A stretch of 64,000 bases of DNA from Streptomyces sp. TRM68416 (GCF_014596915.1 NZ_JACVWU010000015.1:174404-238403), one strand, 5' to 3'; shown: positions 8,324-17,383, numbered from the stretch's first letter. Translations and numbers: made by a program. Notes: generated by a model from the letters alone, not told the origin.

Positions 8324-9225
8324 CCGAGGTGCACCGACCAATCCTGTTCCGCGGCCGGCTTGCCGTGCAGGTCGGGGACCCGCTTCAGCCAGTCGGGCCG
8401 GCCTTCCTGTGTCCGCGCCGCCCGGAGGGCCTCCTCGGCGGCGAGCTCCTCCCGGGCGGGGAAGTCGGTGGGCAGCCAGGCCGCGGAGGCCCGCACGCGC
8501 GCGTGGAGGTGGTCCACGTACGCCTCGCGTGCCGCGTCCGGGGTCGCGAAGTCCGTGAGCCAGGCGTCGGGGACGCAGGCCACGACCGACCGCAGCAGTT
8601 CGCGCGTCACCCTGGGTGCCAGCTCCGCGTCGGCGGCCCGTACGTCGGGGCCGTAGCGGCCGAGGGCGTGGTGGCGGAAGTCGTAGGCCTTCTCGGGGTC
8701 CGCGCCGTCCCAGCGGTGGTGGAAGACGAGGGCCGCTCCGTGGTCGATCAGCCACAGTCGCGGCGGGACCGTGCCGAACGTCGGCCAGACCATCAGGTTG
8801 GAGCTGTGGACCGTACGGTCGACGTTGACGGTCAGCGCGTCCAGCCAGACGATCCGGCCCGCCTCCAGTGGATCCACCGGGAACGCCTCGGCCACCTCCG
8901 GGGTGAAGTCCCTGGCGCCCGGCAGGTAGTCCATGCCCAGGTTGAGGCCGTGGCTGGCGGCGTGCAGGTCCCGGACCTCCTGGTGCGGTTCGGTGTCGGC
9001 GATGGTCGGGTCGAAGTGCACCAGGACCAGCTCGGGGAAGCGCAGGCCGAGGGCGCGCGCCAGCTCGCCCACGATCACCTCGGCAACCAGCGCCTTGCGG
9101 CCCTGCGCGGAGCCGGTGAACTTGACGACGTACGTGCCCAGGTCGTCGGCCTCGACCACTCCGGGCACGGAGCCGCCGGAGTGCAGGGGCGCAACGTATC
9201 GGGTCGCAGCGACTTCTCTCAACAT
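8320..9225 (-). CDS. HipA-like kinase-fold protein
   Basis: 301 residues with the pattern of actinobacterial HipA-family kinases: TYVVKFTGSAQGRKALVAE at about 30-48 (ATP-lysine strand), DALTVNVDRTVHSSNLMVW in the catalytic-loop position at about 130-150 and LWLIDHGAALVF as the metal-binding Asp segment at about 157-168. No HipB-like antitoxin gene is adjacent; instead the SelW-like gene is coupled downstream. A decayed copy of this gene's N-terminus lies at 12850-12930. ATG 9225 puts the conserved start (LREVAATRYVAPL) at residue 2. Substrate unknown. Confidence 0.8.
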   Translation of the reverse strand: MLREVAATRYVAPLHSGGSVPGVVEADDLGTYVVKFTGSAQGRKALVAEVIVGELARALGLRFPELVLVHFDPTIADTEPHQEVRDLHAASHGLNLGMDYLPGARDFTPEVAEAFPVDPLEAGRIVWLDALTVNVDRTVHSSNLMVWPTFGTVPPRLWLIDHGAALVFHHRWDGADPEKAYDFRHHALGRYGPDVRAADAELAPRVTRELLRSVVACVPDAWLTDFATPDAAREAYVDHLHARVRASAAWLPTDFPAREELAAEEALRAARTQEGRPDWLKRVPDLHGKPAAEQDWSVHLG

Positions 9226-9608
9226 TTCCTCATCAGGCCACCGCCTCCTCAGCCTTGCAGTCCACGGTAGGCCTTGGTGCCTCGGACAGCGGACGGCTGT
9301 CCGCCCCCAGCTTCCGGCCTCCGGCCTCCGGCCTCCGGCACGAAGTGAGCATCTTGACGTGCTCCCTGGCCCAGAGTCCAGGGACTCCGGTCCGGGTGGT
9401 CCGACCCTACCGGGAGCTTCCTGGCGGCCGTGAACTCCCGTGTGTGCGCCGTGGACTGGACTACGGCCGGCCTGATCGTCTCCCTGATCGGGGCCGCCGG
9501 GAGGCCGTACGGGTGAACCGGCCCTACATGCCTCCCGGCCGTGAGGCCCGAAGCCCTACGGTGTGGCATCGACAGCCAGGTGCGGACGTGCAAGGAGACG
9601 CAACACAC
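9226..9608. other. Gene-free spacer
   Basis: A 383-bp divergent spacer between the HipA-like gene and the glycine-rich protein gene. It holds a CCGGCCT triplet repeat at about 9311-9336 and a short frame (GTG 9430 to TGA 9516, 28 codons with one hydrophobic stretch) that I do not call as a gene. The Shine-Dalgarno AAGGAG for the next gene lies at 9592-9597. Confidence 0.5.
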
Positions 9609-10382
9609 ATGATCACTGTCCCCGGCGCGCGGCGCTGGTCCGGTCCTCGCTCCATCTACCGTCCGCGAGTGGGGATGGTGGGTCTCATGGCGATGGCCGG
9701 GGTAGTGCAGTCCTTGGCCACGGCCGCTCCCGCCCATGCCCTTGAGACGCGGACCTACAGCACTCCGGGAAGCTACACCGTCATCGTGCCCAGCGACGTT
9801 ACCTATGTCGCGGTGAGCCTGACCGGCGGGGGCGGCGGGGGTGGCGGGGTCGGATCCGGCGCCGCGTTCGGGGACGGCACGAGCCAGCCAGGCGGCGGGG
9901 GCGGAGGCGGGGGCGCGAACTCCTCCTGCGTCCTGACCGTGAAGCCCGGCGACAGGATCACCATCACCGTCGCCGCGGGCGGCGCCGGCGGGCCGGCCAG
10001 TGGCCTGGACCGAGACGGCGCGCCCGGGGGGAACTCGGCCCTCACGGTCAACGACACGGCCGGTGCCGGTGCGCAGGGCGGTGCCGGCGGGCACCACAGC
10101 GGAAACGCCTTTCCCGGCACCGGAGGCGCGGGAGGCGATCGCGGCATGAGCTGGTGCGTCGGCAGCTTCCCCAATGTCTACACGGGCCAGGCAGGCGCCG
10201 CAGCGAATGCCGATACCCGCGCGGGAGGCGTCGGCGGCGCACCCGGGGCCGTTCCGCCCAGCAGTTGCGGAGCCGGAGCGGGCAGCGGCGGAGCGGGAGG
10301 ATCGGGCTCCGCAAACGGCCTTGCCCACCAGCACACCGAAAGCCTCCCCGGCGCGAACGGCTGCGTCGTCCTGACCTACTGA
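9609..10382 (+). CDS. Secreted glycine-rich protein
   Basis: 257 residues. A long twin-arginine-free signal sequence ends near residue 45 (QSLATAAPAHA), then a short beta-rich domain (TYSTPGSYTVIVPSDVTYVA) leads into three glycine runs with interspersed Cys-containing strands, ending GANGCVVLTY. This is the layout of a 'glycine-rich domain' export protein. It resembles glycine-rich regions of surface and phage adhesins, but no enzymatic motif is visible. ATG at 9609 has AAGGAG 11 bp upstream and starts the signal peptide; it stands alone. Confidence 0.75.
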   Translation: MITVPGARRWSGPRSIYRPRVGMVGLMAMAGVVQSLATAAPAHALETRTYSTPGSYTVIVPSDVTYVAVSLTGGGGGGGGVGSGAAFGDGTSQPGGGGGGGGANSSCVLTVKPGDRITITVAAGGAGGPASGLDRDGAPGGNSALTVNDTAGAGAQGGAGGHHSGNAFPGTGGAGGDRGMSWCVGSFPNVYTGQAGAAANADTRAGGVGGAPGAVPPSSCGAGAGSGGAGGSGSANGLAHQHTESLPGANGCVVLTY

Positions 10383-10784
10383 CACATCCCGCGGTCGTTT
10401 CATCCGTTGTGCACCCAGTGATGGACCACTAGACATGAGAGGCAATCAGTCCACTTCGAAACGCCCCGGACGCCATGGCACCGTTCTCTGATCTTGGTCT
10501 TGCGGTGCCGAACCTTCCACCAGCGCGCCATACGCCGCCGCCAGGGGCCGTAGCGGCACGGGGCAGCGTGGGCACGCGCATCGAACTCGGAACGCCGCTG
10601 CGGCCCTTGGCGCGGACCCGGGGTGCGGCTGGTGATGTCACGGCGACCGGGCCCACGAGCACCTCGGCCCCGCCCCACCCGACACCAGCTCGGAGCATGT
10701 GCCGCCTGCCCATGCCGGCACAGGACGCGGGACCGCGGGGATCCCAGTGAGCGCGCTGCTTCGACGGCTGGTGCGTGCCGGCAG
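10383..10784. other. Gene-free spacer
   Basis: About 400 bp between convergent genes. Short open frames exist on both strands but none has a ribosome site together with normal codon use. A basic stretch on the minus strand (RRRMARWWKVRHRKTKIRER around 10450-10560) could be a decayed coding fragment but I cannot assign it. No clear terminator hairpin was seen. Confidence 0.4.
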
Positions 10785-11837
10785 TCAGAAGGCGAGGACG
10801 ACGACGATGCTCGCGTAGAGGGCGACAAGCAGGACACCGTCGAATCCGATCCGGAGCCAGCCGCGCCTCTGGCGGACCAGAAGGCCGCCGAGCAGGACCG
10901 ACGTCATGACCATCGCGCCGCTCGTGAGGAACAGTTCGTCCCGGGTCGCGGCGTGCAGAAGGGATCCGCCCCGGTAGGCGACATCGCCGACGACGAGGTT
11001 GAGCGCGTCGAGGCAGTTCCCGCCGACGATCGCGGCGATGGCCAGGGTGACGGCGCCGCGCCGGACGGCGGCGATGGATGTGACGGTCTCGGGCAGGGCG
11101 TTGACCAGCCCCATGAACACCGCGCCCACGAAGCCGGCGTTCAGGCCCGTGTGTTCCACGATGCCCTCCGCGGCGCGGGCCACCGCCCACCCTCCGATCA
11201 TCACGAGACCCGCGACAGCGGCGAACTCCGTCCACAGCCGCGATGTCCGCAGGCGGGCGAGTCCTCCGTCGTCCCCGTCCCCGTCTTCGTCGGGGACGTC
11301 GGCGACGGTGTCGCCGGTGGGCACCGCACGCCACATGGGCCCTCCCTGGCTGCGGACCAGCCGCAGGCCCCCGAGGTAGAAGGCCACCATGACCACGGAC
11401 GCCGGGTGCAGGCCCAGGAAGGTGACGGACGGGCTGAACCTCGCCATCACCGCGATCCCCAGCAGGGCGATGAGCAGGCAGCCGAACAGCATGTTCGGCA
11501 CCGAGGCGGCGGCGTGTTCGAGGTTGACCCGCCGCAGGAAGGCGTCGGCGACGACGAGGGCGACGGTCTGCGCCGCGATGCCGCCCACCGCGTTGCTGTA
11601 CGCAAGGCCGGGCTGGTCCGCGGCGGCGCTGACCGCGGTCATCACGATGCCCGAAAGGGACGTCACGAGCCCGAACAGCACCGCGCCGAACAGCGCTTCC
11701 CCCCAGCCGGTGCGATCGGCGAGGGTGTCGCCCACCCCGGCGAGCCGGATGCTGCACACCACCGTGACGGCCGTGGCCAGGAGGAAGACGGCGACACTCC
11801 AGCCCAGGGGCCACAGACCGGTCAGCAGAGCAGGCAA
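10785..11837 (-). CDS. CaCA-type sodium/calcium exchanger family protein
   Basis: About 350 residues with ten or so hydrophobic segments in two halves. Each half carries an alpha-repeat-like motif: LFGLVTSLSGIVMTAVSAA in the first, MGLVNALPETVTSIAA plus GGNCLDALN in the second, joined by an acidic cytoplasmic linker (PDEDGDGDDGG, about residue 190). The family exchanges Ca2+ or other cations for Na+ or H+ across the membrane. No ATG is available; TTG at 11835-11837 is chosen because GAGGGG lies 6 bp upstream. The N-terminus is therefore uncertain. Confidence 0.8.
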   Translation of the reverse strand: MPALLTGLWPLGWSVAVFLLATAVTVVCSIRLAGVGDTLADRTGWGEALFGAVLFGLVTSLSGIVMTAVSAAADQPGLAYSNAVGGIAAQTVALVVADAFLRRVNLEHAAASVPNMLFGCLLIALLGIAVMARFSPSVTFLGLHPASVVMVAFYLGGLRLVRSQGGPMWRAVPTGDTVADVPDEDGDGDDGGLARLRTSRLWTEFAAVAGLVMIGGWAVARAAEGIVEHTGLNAGFVGAVFMGLVNALPETVTSIAAVRRGAVTLAIAAIVGGNCLDALNLVVGDVAYRGGSLLHAATRDELFLTSGAMVMTSVLLGGLLVRQRRGWLRIGFDGVLLVALYASIVVVLAF

Positions 11838-12109
11838 CGGAAACCCCTCGACGGTGGGAAGCGGTCGGCTGGTCGACTGTCCCGTACCGCGCAGGACGCG
11901 TTCCACACGCCACGCCAGCGCTGTTCGGCGCTCCGCCCGTCGCTGGACCGACGAGGGACGACAGACAGCGGACGAGCACGCCCTGATGCGGTCCGGCGTC
12001 AGCGAGCAGGGCGGCACCGCAGAGGGCTGAGCGGCCACGGGCGGGACTGGAGGCCGACGCAGAACACCCTCGTAGCCGTTCGGTGACGTGGGCTTGTGAA
12101 GATCTGTGC

Positions 12110-12823
12110 ATGGCGAGAACAGCGACACCCCCACGGTGGCGGCATCGGGCCGCCGGTACGGCAGTCGTGGTGACCGTACTGACGGTCTTCCTGGCCACGG
12201 CCTGGTCGTTCGGCTATGTGCGGCTGCCAGGGGCGCCGATGGCCTCCCTGTCGCGCAGCGGTGAGGTCGATACGGCCAGCAGCCAGGCCAAGGCGCGGGC
12301 CGAGCACCGGCTGCAGGAAACCGTCGGCGGTCTTCCGGGCACCCCGCGGCCGCTCGGTGCCGCTGCAGCGGACCGCTGTCTGCGCAACCTCCCCTTCGAA
12401 GGAGAGCCCTCCGGACCGCTGAGCTGCCAGTGGCGACTGGAGCGTTACCTCGTCCTCGACGAGGATCCGCGCACGGCCGGCGACACCTGGGCAGGGGCAC
12501 TCGGCGACGCCCGGTGGACCGGCACGGAGACCTGGTTCCCTGTCGCCGGGGACTCGGCCGCCGAACGCCACGAGTACCGCGACGCAAGGACGCACGACCG
12601 GCTCGTCGTCACGCTGGTCCGGGGCAGTGAGGCTTTGGACCTTCTGGACGCCGCGCCCCGTTTCGAGGGTGTCGAGACCTACGAGCGGGAGCAGCGGAGT
12701 TTCGCGGGCCGGAAGGCCGCGGGGCAGGCAGTGGCAGAGGACCGAACCGTCGCCCGTATCTCGTTGGTCCACGCCTACTACAGCGAGAACGGCAGCGCTC
12801 CGTACGAGCCTCAGTACTGGTGA
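12110..12823 (+). CDS. Membrane-anchored hypothetical protein
   Basis: 237 residues: a basic N-terminus, one transmembrane segment at about 14-36 (AAGTAVVVTVLTVFLATAWSF) and a soluble extracytoplasmic part containing two cysteines (C88 and C104) that could form a disulfide. The fold is not recognised. It diverges from the exchanger gene. ATG 12110 is chosen; an in-frame GTG at 12083 would add nine residues before the basic region. Confidence 0.6.
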   Translation: MARTATPPRWRHRAAGTAVVVTVLTVFLATAWSFGYVRLPGAPMASLSRSGEVDTASSQAKARAEHRLQETVGGLPGTPRPLGAAAADRCLRNLPFEGEPSGPLSCQWRLERYLVLDEDPRTAGDTWAGALGDARWTGTETWFPVAGDSAAERHEYRDARTHDRLVVTLVRGSEALDLLDAAPRFEGVETYEREQRSFAGRKAAGQAVAEDRTVARISLVHAYYSENGSAPYEPQYW

Positions 12824-12849
12824 GCAGGCCAGCGGCTCAGAAGACACCC

Positions 12850-12930
12850 GCCTCGGTCCGCCGCTCCGGGCACGGAGCCGCCCGACCGCAGCGGGGTCAC
12901 ACATCGCACACCGGTCACGTCACGCAGCAC
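12850..12930 (-). pseudogene. Remnant of a HipA-like kinase N-terminus
   Basis: Reading the minus strand from GTG 12928-12930 gives VLRDVTGVRCVTPLRSGGSV and PG, which aligns with the first 22 residues of the intact kinase at 8320-9225 (MLREVAATRYVAPLHSGGSV). Similarity ends at about position 12850, where the frame runs into the spacer. No body of the gene remains. It is a footprint of a deleted paralogue. Confidence 0.65.
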
Positions 12931-12950
12931 ATCCGCCGGCCTGGAGCAGG

Positions 12951-14453
12951 TCAGGCGCCGGCCAGCGGGTTGGGGAGGGGCAGGTAGCGGGCGTCCGCGC
13001 CGTCCGCGCCGGTCCAGCGCAGCAGCAGGTTCGTCTTGCCGGGCAGGGTGGGGACGGTGAGCAGGGCGGGGATCTCGGGGAGGGCGTGGCGGGACAGTTC
13101 GCGGCGGGCGGCGGGCCAGGGGTCGAGGCCGGGGTGGTGCTCGGACAGGGCGGCCGCCACCTCCCACAGGTGGTTCACGACCAGGCAGTACACCAGCCGC
13201 TCCCAGCCCGCCGCCCGGTCCACGTCCGCCAGCAGCTTCACGCCCTCGGCGTCCCGGAACAGCGCCTGCACGGGCATGCCGTCGGCGTCGAAGGCGACCA
13301 GCGTGTTCTGCAGGTGGGCTTCGAGGACGACGCCGTGCTCGGCGAAGGCGGTGAGGGCGGGCGGTACGACGGCGGCCAGGTACGCCTCCCACCAGGCCGC
13401 CGGGTCCGCCGTACCGGACAGGGGGCTGCCGTCGAAGCCCTCCACCAGGCCGGCGGCGAGCAGCGGGGTGGCGCCGGGCCGGACGTGGTCGCGCAGGCCG
13501 TCGCGGACGAGGACGGCCAGTTCCTCGAAAGCGAAGTCGGCGGTGCGGTAGCCGCGGTCGCTGAGCCAGGCCGCGGGGCCGTCCGCGAAGGCGGCGGTGA
13601 CCGCCGCGTCGGTGCGGCGGAGCTTGAGCAGGTCGTGGCGCCACAGCCGGCGGATGTCGTTGGTGATGCGCACGTCGAGGCTGAACTTCAGGAACAGGTC
13701 GGATGCGGGCGCGTACAGCGTGCGGATCGCGGCCGTCGGCCAGGTCTCGAAGCCGGTGGTGCCGAGTCGGATCAGGCGGCCGTCGGCGAAGGCGGGCGCG
13801 AGGTCGACCAGGTCGAGCTGCCAGGGGTGGGCGGGCAGCAGCCGGTAGCCGGGCGGCGCCTCGCCGAGGGCGTCCAGGGCAGTGGTGTCGCCCTCCTCTA
13901 CGACGGTGTCCTCGCGCAGGCCGAGCAGCACCAGCGGGAAGCGGGCGTGCGCCTCGGGCGCGTACGGCAGCCACCGGGCGACCGGGCCGCCGCCGCGCGC
14001 CTTGGGCGCGGGGTGGTGGGGGTGGCCGGTGAGCAGGGCCTGTTCGGAACGGAGGTACGGGTCCTCGGGCGGCGTCGCCCGCGCGCGTGCGGTGAGCAGC
14101 GCGGCGACCGCGTCCCGGCTGTCGATCATCTCGGCGGGCAGTTCGTGGTTGGTCAGACCGGTGTGCAGGCGCAGTTCCTCGACGACGAGTTTGACCAGTT
14201 CGGCGTGGCCGACGCGGCGCCGGCCGCCGTCCGTGTGCAGTTCGGGTGCGGCGGGGCGCCGCCCGCCGCGCACATGGAGGATCCGGCCGCTGGGCAGCCG
14301 GTGGTCCCCCGGTGCCGGGAGCGGCTGTGCCACCTCCCGCAGCAGGCAGTTGAGCAGGGGCGCTGCCGCGTACGCGTCGGCGCGGTCCGCGACGGGGTCG
14401 GGCGTCGCGGCGTCGGCGCCGGCGGGCAGGGGCATGAGGTCCACGCGTTTCAC
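12951..14453 (-). CDS. IucA/IucC-family NIS siderophore synthetase 1
   Basis: 500 residues, shorter than the roughly 580-600 typical of the family. It contains the family blocks PAHPWQLDL at about 220, the ATP-binding FLKFSLDVRITNDIRRL at about 268 and VVLEAHLQNTLVAFD at about 395. NIS synthetases join citrate or other carboxylates to amines or hydroxylamines with ATP. The gene diverges from a second member at 14548. No amine-forming monooxygenase, decarboxylase or siderophore transporter is next to them. The ATG at 14453 fits the divergent spacing. Confidence 0.9.
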   Translation of the reverse strand: MKRVDLMPLPAGADAATPDPVADRADAYAAAPLLNCLLREVAQPLPAPGDHRLPSGRILHVRGGRRPAAPELHTDGGRRRVGHAELVKLVVEELRLHTGLTNHELPAEMIDSRDAVAALLTARARATPPEDPYLRSEQALLTGHPHHPAPKARGGGPVARWLPYAPEAHARFPLVLLGLREDTVVEEGDTTALDALGEAPPGYRLLPAHPWQLDLVDLAPAFADGRLIRLGTTGFETWPTAAIRTLYAPASDLFLKFSLDVRITNDIRRLWRHDLLKLRRTDAAVTAAFADGPAAWLSDRGYRTADFAFEELAVLVRDGLRDHVRPGATPLLAAGLVEGFDGSPLSGTADPAAWWEAYLAAVVPPALTAFAEHGVVLEAHLQNTLVAFDADGMPVQALFRDAEGVKLLADVDRAAGWERLVYCLVVNHLWEVAAALSEHHPGLDPWPAARRELSRHALPEIPALLTVPTLPGKTNLLLRWTGADGADARYLPLPNPLAGA

Positions 14454-14547
14454 TCGTTCTCTACGGGCTGTTCGGGCGAAGACGATCAGTATGTCTGTTG
14501 TCGTCCGCCCGCCCTGACGTCCCTAGTCGTACCCGAGGAGCCCGACC
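14454..14547. promoter_or_regulatory. Divergent promoter region of the two NIS genes
   Basis: A 94-bp spacer carries both promoters. I see an imperfect inverted repeat, GGGCG...CAG/CTG...CGCCC, at about 14473-14509. A DmdR/IdeR iron box of the TTAGGTTAGGCTAACCTAA type is not recognisable, so iron control is not shown by the sequence. Confidence 0.4.
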
Positions 14548-16062
14548 GTGCACCGTTCCCCCACCGCAGAGGCCGAGGTCACCGCCGAGTTGGCCGAAGT
14601 ACGCCCCGGTCTCGCGCCCCGGTACGCGGCCGAGCTGCCCGGTGCCCGCGCGGCCGTGCTGACCCGGCTGTGGCGGGCGTTCACCCATGAGCCGCTGCCC
14701 TGGGTCACCGGCCGCGAGCCCGGCCGGGACCATGTCACCCTGCGGCTCGCCGACGGCCGCCGTCTGCACGGTCCGCGCCCGGACCCGTACGCGACCGCCG
14801 CGTACGTCACCGCCCTGCACCTGGACGATGTCGCGTACGACGATCCGGCCCGGCTGCTGACCGGTCTGGGCGTGCCGCACGGTACGGCCTTCGCCGCCGA
14901 ACTCGGGCACAGTGTGGCGTCGTTGGCGCTGTCCCGGGCGGCGCAGCCGGACGGCCCGGAGGGGTGGCCGGGGCAGGACTGGGAGTGGGAGCAGCGGGTG
15001 GTCGACGGGCATCCGTTCCATCCCAACTGCCGTTCCCGGCCGGGTTTCTCGGTGGCCGAGCAGTTGGCGTACGGGCCCGAGCACCGGCCGGTGGTGGAGC
15101 TGGGGCTGTGGCCGGTGCCGGTGGACGAGTGCCTGGTGAGCGGTGACTGGCCGGAGGAACTACGCGAGCGGGAACGGCTGTTGCTGCCGGTGCATCCGTG
15201 GCAGGCGGAGCATGTCCTCAAGGCGGCGGTGACGAAGGCGACTTCGGGTGGGCGGACGTGGGGCGGCGCGCGCCCGCTGATGTCGCTGCGCACCCTCGCC
15301 CTGCCCGGCGGGCCGCACGTCAAGACCGCACTGAGCGCCCGGCTGACGTCCTCGGTGCGGGACATCTCGGTGTACTCGATCGCGATGTCGGCGACGCTGT
15401 CGGCGTTCGCGGAGTCCCTGGCCGGGCGCACGGGCGGACTGCTGCACTTCACCCGCACGCTGGGCGCGGCCACCGCGGACTCCCCCGATCTGGCGGCCGT
15501 TCTGCGCGAGTCGCCGCAGTGTTACGCGGGTGAGGGCGAGCGTGTGGTGCCGGTGGCCGCCCTCGCCACCACCGAACTGCCCTCTTCCGCCGCCTGGTTG
15601 GCCGACTTCGCGCGGCTCGCGCTCACCGTCGGCCTGAACCTGCTGGAGCTGGGCGTGGCGCTGGAGGCGCACGGCCAGAACCTGCTCGTCGTGCTGGCCG
15701 CCGACGGCACCCCGCTGCGTCTGGTCTACCGCGATCTCGCCGACATCCGGGTCAGCCCGGCCCGGCTGGCCCGGCACGGCATCCCGGTGCCCGCCCTGAC
15801 GGGACGGATCGTGACGGACGACGAGACCACCCTGCGGCGCAAGCTGTTCGGTTCGCTGGTGGCGGGCGCGCTCGCGGGTACGGCGGGTTCGGCGGCGGCG
15901 CTGCGGGAGGCGCTGGAGACGGCCGTACGGGATCTGCCGCGCACCGCGGACCTGGACGCGCTGTGCGGGCAGGCGCTGCCCACGAAGGCGCTCACGCTGA
16001 TGCGGCTGTCGCCGGGGACGCCCGGGGACCAGTGGGCGATGCTGCCCAATCCGCTGCGGTGA
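14548..16062 (+). CDS. IucA/IucC-family NIS siderophore synthetase 2
   Basis: 504 residues with HPNCRSRPGFS at about 162, LLPVHPWQAEH at about 217, the ATP-site region VKTALSARLTSSVRDIS at about 260-276 and ALEAHGQNLLVVL at about 373. These are the standard IucA/IucC blocks; the C-terminal FhuF-like part is present but short. GTG at 14548 has CGAGGAG 8 bp upstream. Divergent from synthetase 1; two different synthetases in one locus suggests sequential acylations in one siderophore route. The substrate is not predictable here. Confidence 0.9.
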   Translation: MHRSPTAEAEVTAELAEVRPGLAPRYAAELPGARAAVLTRLWRAFTHEPLPWVTGREPGRDHVTLRLADGRRLHGPRPDPYATAAYVTALHLDDVAYDDPARLLTGLGVPHGTAFAAELGHSVASLALSRAAQPDGPEGWPGQDWEWEQRVVDGHPFHPNCRSRPGFSVAEQLAYGPEHRPVVELGLWPVPVDECLVSGDWPEELRERERLLLPVHPWQAEHVLKAAVTKATSGGRTWGGARPLMSLRTLALPGGPHVKTALSARLTSSVRDISVYSIAMSATLSAFAESLAGRTGGLLHFTRTLGAATADSPDLAAVLRESPQCYAGEGERVVPVAALATTELPSSAAWLADFARLALTVGLNLLELGVALEAHGQNLLVVLAADGTPLRLVYRDLADIRVSPARLARHGIPVPALTGRIVTDDETTLRRKLFGSLVAGALAGTAGSAAALREALETAVRDLPRTADLDALCGQALPTKALTLMRLSPGTPGDQWAMLPNPLR

Positions 16063-16088
16063 CCGGTCGTTGCGGTGACCGGTCGTTT
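16057..16088. repeat. Tandem 16-bp repeat across a stop codon
   Basis: GCGGTGACCGGTCGTT occurs twice in direct succession, and the TGA that ends the NIS synthetase gene lies inside the first copy. Each copy contains the palindrome GACCGGTC. Confidence 0.7.
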
Positions 16089-16123
16089 TGGAGTGGGGCG
16101 CCTCTGATCAATAGGATCCGCCG

Positions 16124-17383
16124 ATGATCACAAGAACACGGTTGGTGGCGGGGGCCTGCGCCCTGCTCGCCGCACTGACGGCCGGGCTCGCGTTCCCGGC
16201 CGGAGCGGCCGCCGGCGAACCCACGGGCGAGGACGCGCCGAAGGTGAACCTCGTCCTCGACGTCAGCGGCTCCATGCGGGCCCGGGACATCGACGGCGGG
16301 TCCCGGATGGCGGCGGCGAAGCAGGCGTTCAACGAGGTCCTCGACGCGACGCCCGAGGAGGTCGAACTCGGCATCCGGACCCTCGGCGCGAACTACGCGG
16401 GCGACGACCAGAAGGAGGGCTGCAAGGACACCGCGCAGCTCTATCCGGTCGGCCCGCTGGACCGCACCGAGGCGAAGGCGGCGGTGGCGACCCTCGCCCC
16501 CACCGGCTGGACGCCGATCGGTCCGGCGCTGCTGAAGGCGGCCGACGACCTCGACGGCGGCACCGGTTCCAAGCGGATCGTGCTGATCAGCGACGGCGAG
16601 GACACCTGCGCCCCGCTCGATCCGTGCGAGGTGGCCCGGGAGATCGCCGCCAAGGGCATCGGGCTGACCATCGACACGCTCGGCCTGGTCCCGAACACCA
16701 AGCTGCGGCAGCAGCTCAGCTGCATCGCCGAGGCGACCGGCGGGACGTTCACCTCGATCGAGCACACCGAGGAACTCACCGACAAGGTCAACCAGTTGGT
16801 GGACCGGGCGGCCGACCCGGTGGTGACGCCGGTGGCCACCGACGGTGCCGCGACCTGTGCGAAGGCTCCGACGCTGGACTCCGGTCTGTACACCGACCGC
16901 GCGGAGTTCGGGCAGCAGCGCTGGTACCGGGTGGACGTCGAGCCCGGCCAGGAGCTGCGCGCCTCGGTGAGCGTGGCGGCGGACCGGGCCGTGAACCCCT
17001 CGTACGGGGTGCTGCTGCGGGCGGTCACGGTGCACGGCCGGGAGATCGTGCGCGGTGAGGCGGCGGGCAACGGCCGTACGGACGTGGCCTCCACGGGCCT
17101 GCGCTACCCGAAGGCCGACCGCGACGAGGCGCCCACCGAGACCGTGTGCCTCCAGGTCACCCACTCCTTCTCGGCGGCCTCCGGTGTGCAGACCACGCCC
17201 GGTCTGCCGCTGGAGCTGACCGTGGACGTCGTCGACGGGCCGTCGGGATCGAGCGACGTGGCCTCCTTCGGCCTCGGCCGCGGCTGGTGGCTGCTCGGGG
17301 TGCTGGTCCTCACCGGCTTCCTCGCCGGTCTGCTCTGGGGCTGGGTGTCGCGCTGGCGGGTCGCGGTCTGGAGGACCAACTGA
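16124..17383 (+). CDS. VWA-domain protein, secreted and C-terminally anchored
   Basis: 419 residues. Signal peptide 1-30 (cut near GAAAG), then a von Willebrand factor A domain with an intact MIDAS: D46-V-S-G-S50, TPIGPAL around 130 and ISDGED around 155. A beta-rich region follows, then one transmembrane helix at about 386-408 (WWLLGVLVLTGFLAGLLWGW) with a short basic tail. It probably displays a metal-dependent binding domain outside the cell. The stop overlaps the start of the next gene (TGATG). Partner unknown. Confidence 0.88.
   Translation: MITRTRLVAGACALLAALTAGLAFPAGAAAGEPTGEDAPKVNLVLDVSGSMRARDIDGGSRMAAAKQAFNEVLDATPEEVELGIRTLGANYAGDDQKEGCKDTAQLYPVGPLDRTEAKAAVATLAPTGWTPIGPALLKAADDLDGGTGSKRIVLISDGEDTCAPLDPCEVAREIAAKGIGLTIDTLGLVPNTKLRQQLSCIAEATGGTFTSIEHTEELTDKVNQLVDRAADPVVTPVATDGAATCAKAPTLDSGLYTDRAEFGQQRWYRVDVEPGQELRASVSVAADRAVNPSYGVLLRAVTVHGREIVRGEAAGNGRTDVASTGLRYPKADRDEAPTETVCLQVTHSFSAASGVQTTPGLPLELTVDVVDGPSGSSDVASFGLGRGWWLLGVLVLTGFLAGLLWGWVSRWRVAVWRTN

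Noticed and set aside
8320..9225. HipBA toxin-antitoxin module
   Set aside because: No HipB-like helix-turn-helix gene is adjacent on either side.
9430..9516. 28-codon frame with a hydrophobic stretch before the glycine-rich gene
   Set aside because: No ribosome site and no conservation evidence; such frames are expected by chance.
10400..10640. Basic peptide RRRMARWWKVRHRKTKIRER on the minus strand, possible transposase remnant
   Set aside because: No inverted repeats, no catalytic motif and no start. Not enough to claim a mobile element.
14473..14509. Possible iron box between the two NIS genes
   Set aside because: Symmetry is weak and the TTAGGTTAGGCT core of DmdR/IdeR sites is absent.
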